DNA of 64,000 nucleotides from Corynebacterium tuberculostearicum (GCF_016127015.1 NZ_CP065972.1:62001-126000), one strand, 5' to 3'; numbered from the stretch's first letter, positions 26,154-35,147 are shown. The notes: generated by a model from the sequence alone, not told the origin. Numbers and translations are program-made.

Positions 26154-26195
26154 ATCCCGCTGTTTCCGCTTAAAGGAACGGCGGGATACTTTTTG
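26154..26195 (+). terminator. Terminator between secE and nusG
   Basis: The stem pairs ATCCCGC..GTTTCC with GGAAC..GGCGGGAT and is followed by ACTTTTTG, 22 bases after the secE stop. nusG should therefore have its own promoter or depend on read-through. Confidence 0.75.
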
Positions 26196-26259
26196 CCCAT
26201 ACGCGGGCGGGTAGGCTGGTCCTACGCAACGCGCCGAGGAATTTTTTGGAGTAAGAATT

Positions 26260-27180
26260 ATGAGCGACGAGAACAACGTCGAAACCGTAGGCACCTCCCT
26301 GGAAGAGGCAATGCAGTCCAACGTGCAGGAGCAGGCGGCAGAGCACGCTAGCTCCGTGGAAGAAGCACAACAGGAAGACGCTACCCCAGCCGCTCCGGCA
26401 GCGGAGGAAGCTGAAGGAACGGCTGAGTCCACCGAGGCTGCAGGCGAGTCCGCCGACGCAGCGGAACCGGCAGCGACCGAAGCAGAGGCCGAGGGTGCAG
26501 CCCCTGAGGCCAGCGAAGACGAGTCCGAGGATGCCGCCTACCGCAAGCGCCTGCGCGCCTTTACCCGCGAACTGAAGAAGCAGCCGGGCCAGTGGTACAT
26601 CATCCAGTGCTACTCCGGCTACGAAAACAAGGTAAAGACCAACCTGGACATGCGCGCCCAGACCCTCGAGGTAGAAGATTCCATCTTCGAGGTCGTTGTT
26701 CCTATTGAGCAGGTCCTGGAAACCAAGGACGGCAAGAAGAAGATTGTGAAGCGCAAGCTGCTGCCGGGTTACGTCCTGGTTCGCGCCGAGCTTAACGACG
26801 CCGCATGGTCTGTCATCCGCGAAACCCCAGGCGTGACCTCCTTCGTGGGTAACGAGGGCAACGCCACCCCGGTCAAGACTCGCGACGTGGCTAAGTTCCT
26901 CATGCCCAACGAGGCGCCGTCCACCAAGGGCGATGCTGCCCCGAACGAGGCAGAGGGCGAGCAGGTTGTGGCTATGCCGGAGAAGGAAGAGGCCAAGAAG
27001 TACGCGCACGACTTCGAGGTGGGCGAGGCAGTGACCATTCTGTCCGGCCCGCTGGCCGCCGTATCCGCCACCATCTCCGAGATCGATCCAGAGACCGGCA
27101 AGATGCAGGGTCTGGTGTCCATCTTCGGCCGCGAGACCCCGGTGGAGCTGTCGCCGACCGAGATCGAGCGCATCTCCTAA
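26260..27180 (+). CDS. nusG: Transcription termination/antitermination protein NusG
   Basis: A 306-residue NusG. The first 105 residues or so are an acidic, Ala/Glu-rich and probably disordered extension (EEAEGTAESTEAAGESADAA and similar), as in other actinobacteria. The NGN domain begins at QWYIIQCYSGYENKVKTNL and contains LPGYVLVRAELNDAAWSVIR. A further acidic linker precedes the C-terminal KOW domain (FEVGEAVTILSGPLAAVSAT). NusG couples RNA polymerase to ribosomes and Rho. It lies between secE and rplK, flanked by hairpins on both sides. Confidence 0.96.
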   Translation: MSDENNVETVGTSLEEAMQSNVQEQAAEHASSVEEAQQEDATPAAPAAEEAEGTAESTEAAGESADAAEPAATEAEAEGAAPEASEDESEDAAYRKRLRAFTRELKKQPGQWYIIQCYSGYENKVKTNLDMRAQTLEVEDSIFEVVVPIEQVLETKDGKKKIVKRKLLPGYVLVRAELNDAAWSVIRETPGVTSFVGNEGNATPVKTRDVAKFLMPNEAPSTKGDAAPNEAEGEQVVAMPEKEEAKKYAHDFEVGEAVTILSGPLAAVSATISEIDPETGKMQGLVSIFGRETPVELSPTEIERIS

Positions 27181-27197
27181 AAAGTGATTTTGTGCAG

Positions 27198-27235
27198 GGC
27201 GCACGGTGTTCTAAACTGGAACGCCGTGCGCCTTT
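27198..27235 (+). terminator. Hairpin between nusG and rplK
   Basis: A 14-bp stem (27198-27211 with 27219-27232, one G-U pair, loop TAAACTG) is followed by only TTT. It could be a partial terminator, an mRNA processing site or an attenuator in front of rplK-rplA. Confidence 0.55.
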
Positions 27236-27352
27236 GGCGTGCGTATAAGAAAACGTTTCATCCTCCGGTGGCCCACTGAAGGTGAGCATCCGGACGGGAT
27301 CCCGTTATTCATCGTGGCGGACATCCCGGTAACACAGGAAAGAGGTAATTCG

Positions 27353-27796
27353 ATGGCTCCTAAGAAGAAGGTATCCGGCTTCATCAAGCTGCAGATCGAG
27401 GCAGGCGCCGCTAACCCGGCACCGCCAGTTGGCCCGGCACTGGGTGCCCACGGCGTCAACATCATGGAGTTCTGCAAGGCTTATAACGCCGCTACCGAGA
27501 ACCAGCGTGGCAACGTGGTTCCGGTTGAGATCACCGTCTACGAGGACCGTTCCTTCGACTTCAAGCTGAAGACCCCGCCGGCAGCTAAGCTGCTGCTCAA
27601 GGCCGCTGGCATCAAGAAGGGCTCCGGCGTCCCACACACCGACAAGGTCGGCTCTGTGTCTTGGGATCAGTGCAAGGAAATCGCAGAGACCAAGTTTGCG
27701 GACCTGAACGCACGTGACATCGAGAACGGCGCTCGCATCATCGCCGGTACCGCCCGCTCCATGGGCATCACCGTTGATGGCGCACCGGAGAAGTAA
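27353..27796 (+). CDS. rplK: 50S ribosomal protein L11
   Basis: A 147-residue L11, which binds the GTPase-associated region of 23S rRNA and is the target of thiopeptides. The standard start ([17 protein letters not shown]), the proline-rich N-terminal segment ([20 protein letters not shown]) and the C-terminal RNA-binding domain ([17 protein letters not shown]) are all present. Start at 27353 after AAAGAGG; the upstream frame extension is leader sequence. Co-transcribed with rplA. Confidence 0.97.
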   Translation: MAPKKKVSGFIKLQIEAGAANPAPPVGPALGAHGVNIMEFCKAYNAATENQRGNVVPVEITVYEDRSFDFKLKTPPAAKLLLKAAGIKKGSGVPHTDKVGSVSWDQCKEIAETKFADLNARDIENGARIIAGTARSMGITVDGAPEK

Positions 27797-27864
27797 AAAC
27801 TTTATGTGGTAGGGCCAGCTACGGCCCGCCGAACACCACACCAATCCAGAAAAGGAATTGTTAA

Positions 27865-28569
27865 ATGAGCACCAAGTCTAAGGCTTATAAGGCCGCTGCG
27901 GAACTGGTAGATAAGTCCCGCCTGTACCGTCCGATCGAGGCTACCAAGCTGGCCAAGGAGACCTCCTCCAAGAACTTCGACGCCACCGTTGACGTCGTCT
28001 TCCGCCTGGGCGTTGACCCGCGCAAGGCTGACCAGCTGGTTCGCGGCACCGTTTCCCTGCCTAACGGCACCGGTAAGGACGTTCGCGTTGCTGTCTTCGC
28101 TGAGGGCGAGAAGGCTACCGCCGCTCAGGAAGCTGGCGCTGACATCGTTGGCACCGCTGAACTGATCGAGCAGATCAACGAGGGCAACATCGACTTCGAC
28201 GTTGCTATCGCTACCCCGGATCAGATGGCCAAGGTTGGCCGCGTTGCTCGCGTCCTGGGCCCGCGTGGTCTGATGCCGAACCCGAAGACCGGCACCGTTA
28301 CCGCAGACGTTGCTAAGGCAATCTCTGAGGTTAAGGGCGGCAAGATCTCCTTCCGCGTTGATAAGGCTGCTAACCTGCACGCCATCATCGGCAAGGCATC
28401 CTTCGATGCTGAGAAGCTGGCTGAGAACTACGGCGCCCTCATGGACGAGATCCAGCGCCTGAAGCCTTCTTCCGCTAAGGGCATCTACATCAAGCGCGCT
28501 ACCATCTCCACCACCTCCGGCCCGGGCATCCCGGTTGACGGTTCCGTGGTCAAGGATTACACCGCGTAA
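27865..28569 (+). CDS. rplA: 50S ribosomal protein L1
   Basis: A 234-residue L1 of the ribosome's L1 stalk, which often represses its own mRNA. Recognisable parts are [22 protein letters not shown], the hinge and domain II, and the [15 protein letters not shown] signature. AAGGAA precedes the ATG. It closes the L11-L1 unit, with a strong terminator 29 bases on. Confidence 0.97.
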   Translation: MSTKSKAYKAAAELVDKSRLYRPIEATKLAKETSSKNFDATVDVVFRLGVDPRKADQLVRGTVSLPNGTGKDVRVAVFAEGEKATAAQEAGADIVGTAELIEQINEGNIDFDVAIATPDQMAKVGRVARVLGPRGLMPNPKTGTVTADVAKAISEVKGGKISFRVDKAANLHAIIGKASFDAEKLAENYGALMDEIQRLKPSSAKGIYIKRATISTTSGPGIPVDGSVVKDYTA

Positions 28570-28597
28570 GCAGTTCTAACGCACTGCGTTCAAATTT

Positions 28598-28633
28598 AAA
28601 GGGCTTCGAGGATTGCCTCGAAGCCCTTTTTCT
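28598..28633 (+). terminator. Terminator after rplA
   Basis: AAAGGGCTTCGAGG, ATTG loop, then the exact complement running into CCCTTTTTC. The A-run at the 5' side also makes it a possible terminator for the convergent operon ending at 28654. Confidence 0.93.
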
Positions 28634-28653
28634 ATGTCTTAGCCCGCCTGCAG

Positions 28654-30042
28654 CTACACGGCATCAATATCGTCTGGCACCCAATCGCCGCCGTCGTAGT
28701 AGACGTTGCGTGCCAAAGGAATTTGGTGCGAAGCAGACTCCAAGATGTGCATAAAATACCCGGCTGTATTCGGAATGGCGAGGGTATCTCCTACAGCAAT
28801 GCCATCCGGGAAGTCCAGTTCGCGGCGCAGGATAACCTCGTCTTCAATGCAGTAGGCTCCGACTACAAAGCCGGTGCGTGGCTCGCGGGAGATTTCCTTT
28901 GCCGGGCCGGCCGTGGGTACCAGGAGGGGGTCGAGCAGGATGTCATCTGCGGCGGTCCGGCATTGGGTGCGATTCATCGCCACGCCGATAAGGGGCAGGC
29001 CATCAGAGCGTTCTTTGAGGAAGCTCACCTCGGTAAGGATGACTCCACAGCCGTCGAGGAGGCTGCGGCCGGGCTCTAGATGCAGGGCGATGTCCCGCTC
29101 GCGCAGCTCCGTGCCAGCGGTGCCGTAGCCGGGGACATCACCGGAGAGGAGCTGGTCCAGCCACTGACCGCGCGTCGGTTCCTGCCAGAAAGGGTAAGTA
29201 TTGGAGAGCGGATCCGATTTCCACGTGAACGGTTCACCGGTACCAGCGCGTTGGGAGGCGATACGCTCGAGGTAATTCTCCCACTGCTCGCGGGATTCTA
29301 GGTAGCTCATGGGCACGCCGCCGCCGATATCGATGAATTCTGCGGGCTGGCCCAATGCGCGTAGGTGCTCTACCAAGGCAATTGCCTCTGCAAGGGCGGT
29401 TCGGCGGTCGGCCTCGCTATAGCCATGCAGGTGCACGTGGACGCCCACAACACGAAGTTCCTGTGGCCACTCGGCTTGCCGCCATGCCGGCAGCCTTTCC
29501 CCGAAGCGGGTGGGAGGTAGGGAGTTCGGATCTGGAGCGAGGCGTGGTGCCACGCAGGCGGTGGTGTCTAATGCCCGCGCGATGGCGGCGATGCGGCGGG
29601 ACTCGGCGCGAGAATCACAAGAGATAGTAACTCCCCGCGAAACCGCGAGGCGGAGCAAGTCGTCGGTTTTGATAGCGGCGCTGAGGATGATGCGCTCTGG
29701 AGCAACACCGCGGTCGAGCACTTGGCGGAGCTCGTTCTCGCTGGCTACATCCACCCCGAGCCCGGCATCGCGTGCAGCATCGACAAAACACAGCGCCTTA
29801 TTGGCCTTGCGTGCGAAAAACACCTGCGTGTCCACGCCGTGGGAAGCGCCCGCATCGAGCAACTCCTGGGCAGTGTGGCGCAGCGGAGCGGGATTCAACA
29901 CGTTCACCGGAGAACCGTAGCGCGAGGTCAATGCGCTGACGTGCTGCGGGTTTTCGACAAGCTCACGCATCCACCGTTCCCACCGGGCGCGCAAGGGGAC
30001 GGTGCCGTGGACGGGTAGTGGTTCTACAGGGGTGGTGGTCAT
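28654..30042 (-). CDS. Y4yA-family PLP-dependent decarboxylase (DAP/ornithine decarboxylase fold)
   Basis: A 462-residue fold-type III PLP enzyme. The N-terminal alanine-racemase-like barrel carries the Schiff-base lysine in FFARKANKALCF (K79), a histidine-rich strand VGVHVHLHGYSE, the phosphate-binding IDIGGGVPMSY and the LEPGRSLLDGCG segment. The C-terminal barrel has the decarboxylase cysteine loop GAYCIEDEVILRR. It resembles the Y4yA group, distant relatives of diaminopimelate and SbnH-type decarboxylases. Its ATG overlaps the upstream gene's stop (ATGA). With the FAD protein and SbnA-like enzyme it forms a tightly coupled three-gene set, so it likely decarboxylates an amino-acid-derived intermediate made by them. 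Substrate unknown. Confidence 0.85.
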   Translation of the reverse strand: MTTTPVEPLPVHGTVPLRARWERWMRELVENPQHVSALTSRYGSPVNVLNPAPLRHTAQELLDAGASHGVDTQVFFARKANKALCFVDAARDAGLGVDVASENELRQVLDRGVAPERIILSAAIKTDDLLRLAVSRGVTISCDSRAESRRIAAIARALDTTACVAPRLAPDPNSLPPTRFGERLPAWRQAEWPQELRVVGVHVHLHGYSEADRRTALAEAIALVEHLRALGQPAEFIDIGGGVPMSYLESREQWENYLERIASQRAGTGEPFTWKSDPLSNTYPFWQEPTRGQWLDQLLSGDVPGYGTAGTELRERDIALHLEPGRSLLDGCGVILTEVSFLKERSDGLPLIGVAMNRTQCRTAADDILLDPLLVPTAGPAKEISREPRTGFVVGAYCIEDEVILRRELDFPDGIAVGDTLAIPNTAGYFMHILESASHQIPLARNVYYDGGDWVPDDIDAV

Positions 30043-31340
30043 GGGTTTCCTACTTTCTCCGCCCAGCGGGGGATGTCATCGTGCACGGAACGGTTAAGGG
30101 AGTCATGGCCGGGCAGGGAGAGCTCGTTCATTCGGCCAATTTCCACCACGCCAGGAACGTCGTGGAAGGGGGAGGGGGTGGCTTGGGGAGCAACGGTGGC
30201 GTCAATAAGCAGGTCCACGCCGCCCTTTTCCCGCCAGGAATCTATCTGCTCAGGCGTGCCTAGGTAGTCGGTATTCACCACACCGGAGTGGATCAGCTCG
30301 AGTAGGCGCCTAGCTGTGACCGGTGGCGGACCAAAAGCCACGCGCTCAAGGGTGCGTGAAAGCTCGCGGAAGCCGGGCATGGGGCCATGCGCCTTGTGCC
30401 AATCGACGCACTCTTGGAATACCCCACGAAACGCCGCACCCACGGCCGCGGCCGGGGTGAGCAGACCGGTACCTTCGGCCGCACGGAGGGAAGCCTCGAG
30501 CTCAGCGACGGCATCGCCAGTGAAATCCTGGCCATCGATAACGGCGCCGAGTTCTGCAGTTGAGAAGTCACCGAATTCGCCTGCAGCCCCAATGAGGATT
30601 TCACGCAGCTCCGCGGCATTGTCGATGTGCGCGCAGGCCTGCCGCCACCGCGGTGACACCTCCGGCAGCGGTGTCTGCGGGGAGGGTTTTACCTCCATGA
30701 AGCGCCCGCTGCGGCTAACCGGGTAGATGGTTTCGGCGGTATCGCCATACAGTAGGCACACATCGATGAAGCTTAAGGCGGCACCGCGTACGCCGATTCG
30801 CCGTGCGGAGCTCGGGAGATCGGCACCGAAGTAGAGACCGGTGACCGGTACGCAAGAGGCCTCATAGGCCAAGGAACCAGCGTGGAGATGGTCGTGGCCG
30901 GTGCAGACTAGAACCTCGTCGAAGGGGGCGCCATCGACCATGAACCTTTCTCCGTCGGCGCTTACCGCGGTCACGCGGTGCGGTAGGTGCCGGATGCGAA
31001 CGTGGGATGGCGCGCGGCGCACTGCCGCGGACCAGGTATCGGCGAGAAACTGGCCCACCTGAGCCCGCGGTGGGAAGGTATCGGTGGTGTCTTCACCTCG
31101 GCGGGTGCGCCAGGCGTTGAAACTATCGTGGGTCGTGGTGACAATGGCGCAGTTGACGTTGAGGCGCCACTGCGGCGGCTGCTGCGGACGGTAGACGGCG
31201 CCCGCACCGGCGGGGTAGGGGTCAAAGACGGTGACATCGAGTGGAACGCGGGCGCGCTCGATGAGCTCCTCTACGGCCCAAAGTCCACGCGGTCCACCTC
31301 CAATGATGGCAATGCGGCAGGCAGAGCTAGCAGAAGTCAC
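30039..31340 (-). CDS. FAD/NAD(P)-binding protein of a biosynthetic operon
   Basis: A 433-residue flavoprotein-like enzyme. The N-terminal dinucleotide motif RIAIIGGGPRGLWAVEELI, the FDPYPAGAGAVYRP segment, and a later EVLVCTGHDHL strand match the FAD-NAD(P)-binding family (NAD_binding_9 type), which is related to amine and hydroxylating monooxygenases but mostly uncharacterised. Start is GTG at 31340, overlapping the SbnA-like gene's stop by 4 bases, and its own stop overlaps the decarboxylase start by 4 bases. Such double coupling suggests the three products act in one pathway or complex. Reaction not known; oxidation or imine reduction of a diamino-acid intermediate is inference. Confidence 0.8.
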   Translation of the reverse strand: MTSASSACRIAIIGGGPRGLWAVEELIERARVPLDVTVFDPYPAGAGAVYRPQQPPQWRLNVNCAIVTTTHDSFNAWRTRRGEDTTDTFPPRAQVGQFLADTWSAAVRRAPSHVRIRHLPHRVTAVSADGERFMVDGAPFDEVLVCTGHDHLHAGSLAYEASCVPVTGLYFGADLPSSARRIGVRGAALSFIDVCLLYGDTAETIYPVSRSGRFMEVKPSPQTPLPEVSPRWRQACAHIDNAAELREILIGAAGEFGDFSTAELGAVIDGQDFTGDAVAELEASLRAAEGTGLLTPAAAVGAAFRGVFQECVDWHKAHGPMPGFRELSRTLERVAFGPPPVTARRLLELIHSGVVNTDYLGTPEQIDSWREKGGVDLLIDATVAPQATPSPFHDVPGVVEIGRMNELSLPGHDSLNRSVHDDIPRWAEKVGNP

Positions 31341-32353
31341 TGCGCCGACCTCTCGATGCGCGCGGCGAGTTCAGCGGGCGAAATGTCGAAGTTTTCGCAC
31401 ACCCAGGAATCGTTATAGATGGTGTCCAGGTAAGGCTGGCCGGCGTCGTGCAGCACGGCAACCACTTCGGCCCCTGCCGGCAGGGAGGGCGCGAGGCGTT
31501 GGAAGGCGGCGATGACGGCACCACCGGAAGCGCCAGGCAGTAGGCCCTCGGCTTGGGCGAGCTGTCGGGCGGCAACGATGGCATCGAGGTCCGGAACCCT
31601 CTCCACGGAAGAAGGCGAAAACTTGGTGGATAGTTCGGTTACGATTCCGGCGCCATAGCCGGGCAGCATGCGGGTGCCGCGCTCACCACCAAAAAGCACG
31701 GAGCCTTCCGCATCAACGCCGATTGTGTGGGTATCGGCGCCCAACTCGGAGAGCTTGCGTACGCAGCCGCCAAGGGTTCCGGTGGTGCTCATGGCCACGA
31801 GCAGGTGGCTGGGTGCCTGGCCGAGCTGGTCCAGAATCTCCGCCATGGTGCCTTCCGCGTGGGCGTGGAAGGCGGCTTCATTGGAATACTGGTTGAGGTT
31901 GAAAGAATCGGGGATCTCTTCCAAAAGCTCGGCTACGCGGGTGCGGCGGGCGGTGAGCCAATCGCCGGTTTCTGGATCGGGGTGGTCGAGCAATTCCACG
32001 TGTGCACCGTAAGCCCGCATGGTAGCTACCGTGGAGGCGTTGACCCGCGGATCCACCACGCAATGGAATTTCATCCCCTGGAGCGGGGCTTGGCGAGCTA
32101 GCGCCATGCCCAGGTTGCCGGAGGAAGATTCCACCAGCGTCGAACCCGGGCGGATATCGCCGGCTTCGAGGGCAGCCTGGATAAGCGCTCGGGCGGTCCG
32201 GTCTTTTGCAGAACCGCCGAGGTTGAATTGTTCGAGTTTGAGATAGAGGTGGACATCCGGCCGGGGACTAATTGCCTCCACTCGCATGAGTGGGGTATTG
32301 CCAATGGGCGGGTGCGCTTGAGAATGAATCCTGGGGCTCATCATTGGCCCCAT
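31337..32353 (-). CDS. SbnA/cysteine-synthase-like PLP enzyme
   Basis: A 338-residue fold-type II PLP enzyme. Landmarks are IGNTPLMRVEAI, the PLP lysine in NLGGSAKDRTARAL (K50), the substrate loop ESSSGNLGMALA, and the phosphate-binding STTGTLGG. The lysine loop and overall sequence resemble SbnA, which joins phosphoserine and glutamate on the way to 2,3-diaminopropionate, at least as much as CysK. No SbnB-type dehydrogenase is present; the next gene is an FAD/NAD(P)-binding protein. It starts 32 bases after phr and is the first of three coupled genes. ATG 32341 is an alternative start. The exact donor and nucleophile are unknown. Confidence 0.82.
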   Translation of the reverse strand: MGPMMSPRIHSQAHPPIGNTPLMRVEAISPRPDVHLYLKLEQFNLGGSAKDRTARALIQAALEAGDIRPGSTLVESSSGNLGMALARQAPLQGMKFHCVVDPRVNASTVATMRAYGAHVELLDHPDPETGDWLTARRTRVAELLEEIPDSFNLNQYSNEAAFHAHAEGTMAEILDQLGQAPSHLLVAMSTTGTLGGCVRKLSELGADTHTIGVDAEGSVLFGGERGTRMLPGYGAGIVTELSTKFSPSSVERVPDLDAIVAARQLAQAEGLLPGASGGAVIAAFQRLAPSLPAGAEVVAVLHDAGQPYLDTIYNDSWVCENFDISPAELAARIERSAQ

Positions 32354-32385
32354 GGTAGACCTTTACGTCCACCTTTTCTGCAGGC

Positions 32386-33690
32386 TTAGTCCTTGATCTC
32401 CGCATAGGCATCGAGGGCGGCCTGGCGCGATTCCTGCAGGTCCACGATGGGCGGGGCAGACAGCGCGGGTGCCCAGCGGCGCACGTACTCGCCGTCGGGG
32501 TCGAAGCGCTTGGCCTGCGTTTCGGGGTTGAAGATGCGAAAGAAGGGCGCGGCGTCATCGCCGCAGCCGGCCACCCACTGCCAATTAAACGGGTTGGAGG
32601 CGGCATCGGCGTCCACCAGCGTGTCCCAGAACCATTCCTCGCCCAGGCGCCAGTGGATGCCCAGGTTCTTGGTGAGGAAGGAGCCCACCACCATGCGCAC
32701 GCGGTTGTGCATATAGCCGGTGGCCCAAAGCTCGCGCATTCCGGCGTCGACAAGCGGAATGCCCGTAGTGCCGGCCTGCCAGTCTTTGAGCCGTGGGTCG
32801 TCCCAAGACCAGTCGAAGCGGTCGAATTTCTCCCGCACGTTCTCGGTGGCGAGATTGGGCAGGTGGTAGAGACGGTGCCAGGCAAAGTCGCGCCACAGCA
32901 GCTCGGAGTGAAACTTGGCGGCCTCTGGCTCCTCGGCTGCGGCGAACCACACCTCGCGCGGGGAGACCTCGCCAAAGCGCAGGTGGGGCGAGAGTAGGGA
33001 GGTGGCATTGAGCGCGGGGATATCGCGCTCCTCGGCGTAGTTGGCTAGGTCCAGCTGGGCTAGTCGCTCGCGCGCGCCGGCCTCGCCGGGCGTCCAGTGC
33101 TCGGCCAGCGATGCCGCCCATGCCGGTTCGGTGGGCTTGGGCCAGGAAGATGCACTGCTTGCCGACGCCCCCATCTCCGGCACCCCCTCCGGTTCATCTC
33201 CCGCCACCTGGGAAGCGGCGGCCTTGGAGAAGGGAGTAAAGACCTTATAGGGCTGGCCCTGGCCATTGGTGACCTCCCAGGGCTCCACCAAGGTGAAGCC
33301 AGGCGAGGACGTCGCGGTGATGCCCTGGGAGGCCAGGGTTTCCTTGACGGTGGCATCGACCTCGCGCAGCGGGCCGTGGTAGCGGCGGGTCCACGTGACG
33401 GTGGTGGCTCCCAGTTCGGTGGCGAGGCGGGGGATTTCCTCGCGAGCATCGCCGGCGGCGCGAATGAGTTCTACGCCGTGGTCGGCAAGGTCGCTAGCGA
33501 GGGCATAGAGGGAACGTTCGCGCCACCACGTGGTCGCGCCGCCCAGCGGGCGGGTGCCGGGATAGGCAGGTTCGTCGAGGACGACGGCGACCAAGGGGGC
33601 GTCGCCAAGTGAGGCGGCCTCGGCTGCGCGGGAAAGGGCCTGGTTATCGTGCAGGCGCAGGTCATCGCGGAACCACATGAGGCAGGTCAT
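32386..33690 (-). CDS. phr: Deoxyribodipyrimidine photolyase
   Basis: A 434-residue class I CPD photolyase/cryptochrome. The N-terminal Rossmann domain starts LMWFRDDLRLHDNQALSRA. The FAD-binding C-terminal domain contains LSPHLRFGEVSPREVW, WRDFAWHRLYH, the active-site run GIPLVDAGMRELWATGYMHNR, and WVAGCGDDAAPFFRIFNP. It repairs UV-induced cyclobutane dimers using blue light. ATG 33690 gives the family start; 33699 is also possible. It leads a minus-strand unit with the three-gene biosynthetic set 32 bases downstream, though a functional link is not obvious. Confidence 0.93.
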   Translation of the reverse strand: MTCLMWFRDDLRLHDNQALSRAAEAASLGDAPLVAVVLDEPAYPGTRPLGGATTWWRERSLYALASDLADHGVELIRAAGDAREEIPRLATELGATTVTWTRRYHGPLREVDATVKETLASQGITATSSPGFTLVEPWEVTNGQGQPYKVFTPFSKAAASQVAGDEPEGVPEMGASASSASSWPKPTEPAWAASLAEHWTPGEAGARERLAQLDLANYAEERDIPALNATSLLSPHLRFGEVSPREVWFAAAEEPEAAKFHSELLWRDFAWHRLYHLPNLATENVREKFDRFDWSWDDPRLKDWQAGTTGIPLVDAGMRELWATGYMHNRVRMVVGSFLTKNLGIHWRLGEEWFWDTLVDADAASNPFNWQWVAGCGDDAAPFFRIFNPETQAKRFDPDGEYVRRWAPALSAPPIVDLQESRQAALDAYAEIKD

Positions 33691-34004
33691 GGCGGCCATC
33701 CTACGCGGCGGAAACGGCGATTTGGAGAAACCGTGGGTGGGGAGGTAGTGTTTTCCACGAAGTTTGAACGGCCACTTCACGGCCGAGTCAAAGTTCACCG
33801 AAGACCGTTGGTCATCCATTTGGATCGAAGGTTCTCCATCCTAGGAGGCGGCCCACGCAGGAGACACTTTGCGATTATTCGCGGCATTCTCTTATGTCGC
33901 GCGCCCTGTGCTCTTGCACGGGGCTTTTGTTGTTTCGGGTAACCGAAGCGAGGAAGGCCCCGGCGGAATAATAAAAGAGATGTTTTGGAAGGAGGCGAGA
34001 GACA
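33691..34004. other. Divergent control region between phr and rplJ
   Basis: 314 bases without a gene, holding the phr promoter (minus strand) and the long rplJ leader (plus strand). The leader hairpin at 33903-33935 is listed separately. No confident -35/-10 pair was found. Confidence 0.5.
33903..33935 (+). promoter_or_regulatory. rplJ leader hairpin, possible attenuator
   Basis: GCCCTGTGC pairs with GCACGGGGC (33903-33911 with 33916-33924, one G-U pair), followed by TTTTGTTGTTT, about 70 bases before the rplJ start. This fits an L10-leader type control element or partial terminator that sets L10/L12 levels. Confidence 0.6.
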
Positions 34005-34526
34005 ATGGCAAACCCAAAGAACACTGCAGACCTGGCAGAGCTAAAGGAGAAGCTGGCTGGCGCTAACTCTGTTGTATTGACCGAGTACCGCGGCCTGACC
34101 GTATCCCAGCTGCAGGAGCTGCGTAACGATCTGGGCTTTGACGTTGAATACTCCGTCGCCAAGAACACCCTTTTCAAGATCGCTGCCAAGGAAGCTGGCA
34201 TCGAAGGTCTTGATGATTTGCTGACTGGCCCGACCGCAATTGCGTTCATCAAGGGCGAGGCAGTGGATGCTGCGAAGGTCATCACCAAGTTCGCTGATGA
34301 CAACAAGGCACTCATCATCAAGGGTGGCTACATGGACGGCAACGCACTGTCTGCCGACCAGGTTGAGGCCATCGCCAAGCTGGACAACCGCGAGACCACC
34401 CTCGCAAAGCTGGCTGGCGCTATGAAGGGTTCTATGGCGAAGGCAGCCGCTCTCTTCAACGCTCCTGCAACCAAGGCTGTACGCACCGTCGCAGCCCTGC
34501 AGGACAAGAAGGAAGCAGAAGCTTAA
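34005..34526 (+). CDS. rplJ: 50S ribosomal protein L10
   Basis: A 173-residue L10, base of the ribosomal L12 stalk. It shows the N-terminal rRNA-binding domain (LAELKEKLAGANSVVLTEYRGLTVSQLQELR, YSVAKNTLFKIAAKEAG) and the C-terminal helix that carries L12 dimers. A strong AAGGAGG site precedes the ATG. It is co-transcribed with rplL after a leader containing a terminator-like hairpin. Confidence 0.97.
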   Translation: MANPKNTADLAELKEKLAGANSVVLTEYRGLTVSQLQELRNDLGFDVEYSVAKNTLFKIAAKEAGIEGLDDLLTGPTAIAFIKGEAVDAAKVITKFADDNKALIIKGGYMDGNALSADQVEAIAKLDNRETTLAKLAGAMKGSMAKAAALFNAPATKAVRTVAALQDKKEAEA

Positions 34527-34614
34527 GTCGTCACAAAAGACGCACAATTACAACACCGTGTGCGCGGCATAAATCACGCGCAGCGCACACACAACACAGA
34601 AAGGACTTGCCATC

Positions 34615-35004
34615 ATGGCTAAGCTCACCAAGGACGAGCTCATTGAAGCTTTCAAGGAAATGACCCTCATCGAACTGTCCGAGTTCGTTAAGGAATTTGA
34701 AGAGGTATTCGACGTTGAGGCTGCTGCTCCGGTTGCTGCTGTTGCAGCTGGCGCTCCGGCTGAGGGCGGCGCTGCTGCCGCTGAGGAGAAGACCGAGTTC
34801 GACGTCGTTCTGACCGACGCTGGCGCTAAGAAGATTGGCGTTATTAAGGCTGTCCGCGAGATCGTCTCCGGCCTGGGCCTGAAGGAAGCTAAGGAAATGG
34901 TCGAGGGTGCTCCTAAGGCTATCCTCGAGGGCGCTTCCAAGGACGACGCTGAGGCTGCTAAGGCTAAGCTGGAAGAGGCTGGCGCTTCCGTCGAGCTCAA
35001 GTAA
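34615..35004 (+). CDS. rplL: 50S ribosomal protein L7/L12
   Basis: A 129-residue L12 stalk protein. It has an N-terminal dimerisation domain ([21 protein letters not shown]), an Ala/Gly hinge ([21 protein letters not shown]) and the factor-binding C-terminal domain ([37 protein letters not shown]). Codon use is strongly biased, as for highly expressed genes. Confidence 0.97.
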   Translation: MAKLTKDELIEAFKEMTLIELSEFVKEFEEVFDVEAAAPVAAVAAGAPAEGGAAAAEEKTEFDVVLTDAGAKKIGVIKAVREIVSGLGLKEAKEMVEGAPKAILEGASKDDAEAAKAKLEEAGASVELK

Positions 35005-35026
35005 TTTCACTGAGCTTTACGCTTTC

Positions 35027-35073
35027 AAACCCCCACTCTTACCGCCGCGCGCGGTGGGAGCTGGGGGTTTCCT
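35027..35073 (+). terminator. Terminator after rplL
   Basis: A compound stem: AACCCCCA with TGGGGGTT outside, CTC-TTACCGC with GCGGTGGGAG inside, then TTTCCTCGTTTT. Confidence 0.85.
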
Positions 35074-35120
35074 CGTTTTATGCTCGCGGGCGCTATGCGG
35101 GTAGTACAGCAATGGCCAGT

Positions 35121-35139
35121 AGTGTCAAAGTGTGACACT
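35121..35139 (+). promoter_or_regulatory. Operator-promoter of the higBA module
   Basis: AGTGTCA-N5-TGACACT is a perfect 7-bp dyad. Its right end runs into CACTAT, a usable -10, placed 6 bases before the GTG start of higB. A leaderless transcript controlled by HigA binding over the -10 is the likely arrangement. Confidence 0.65.
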
Positions 35140-35147
35140 ATGGCATT

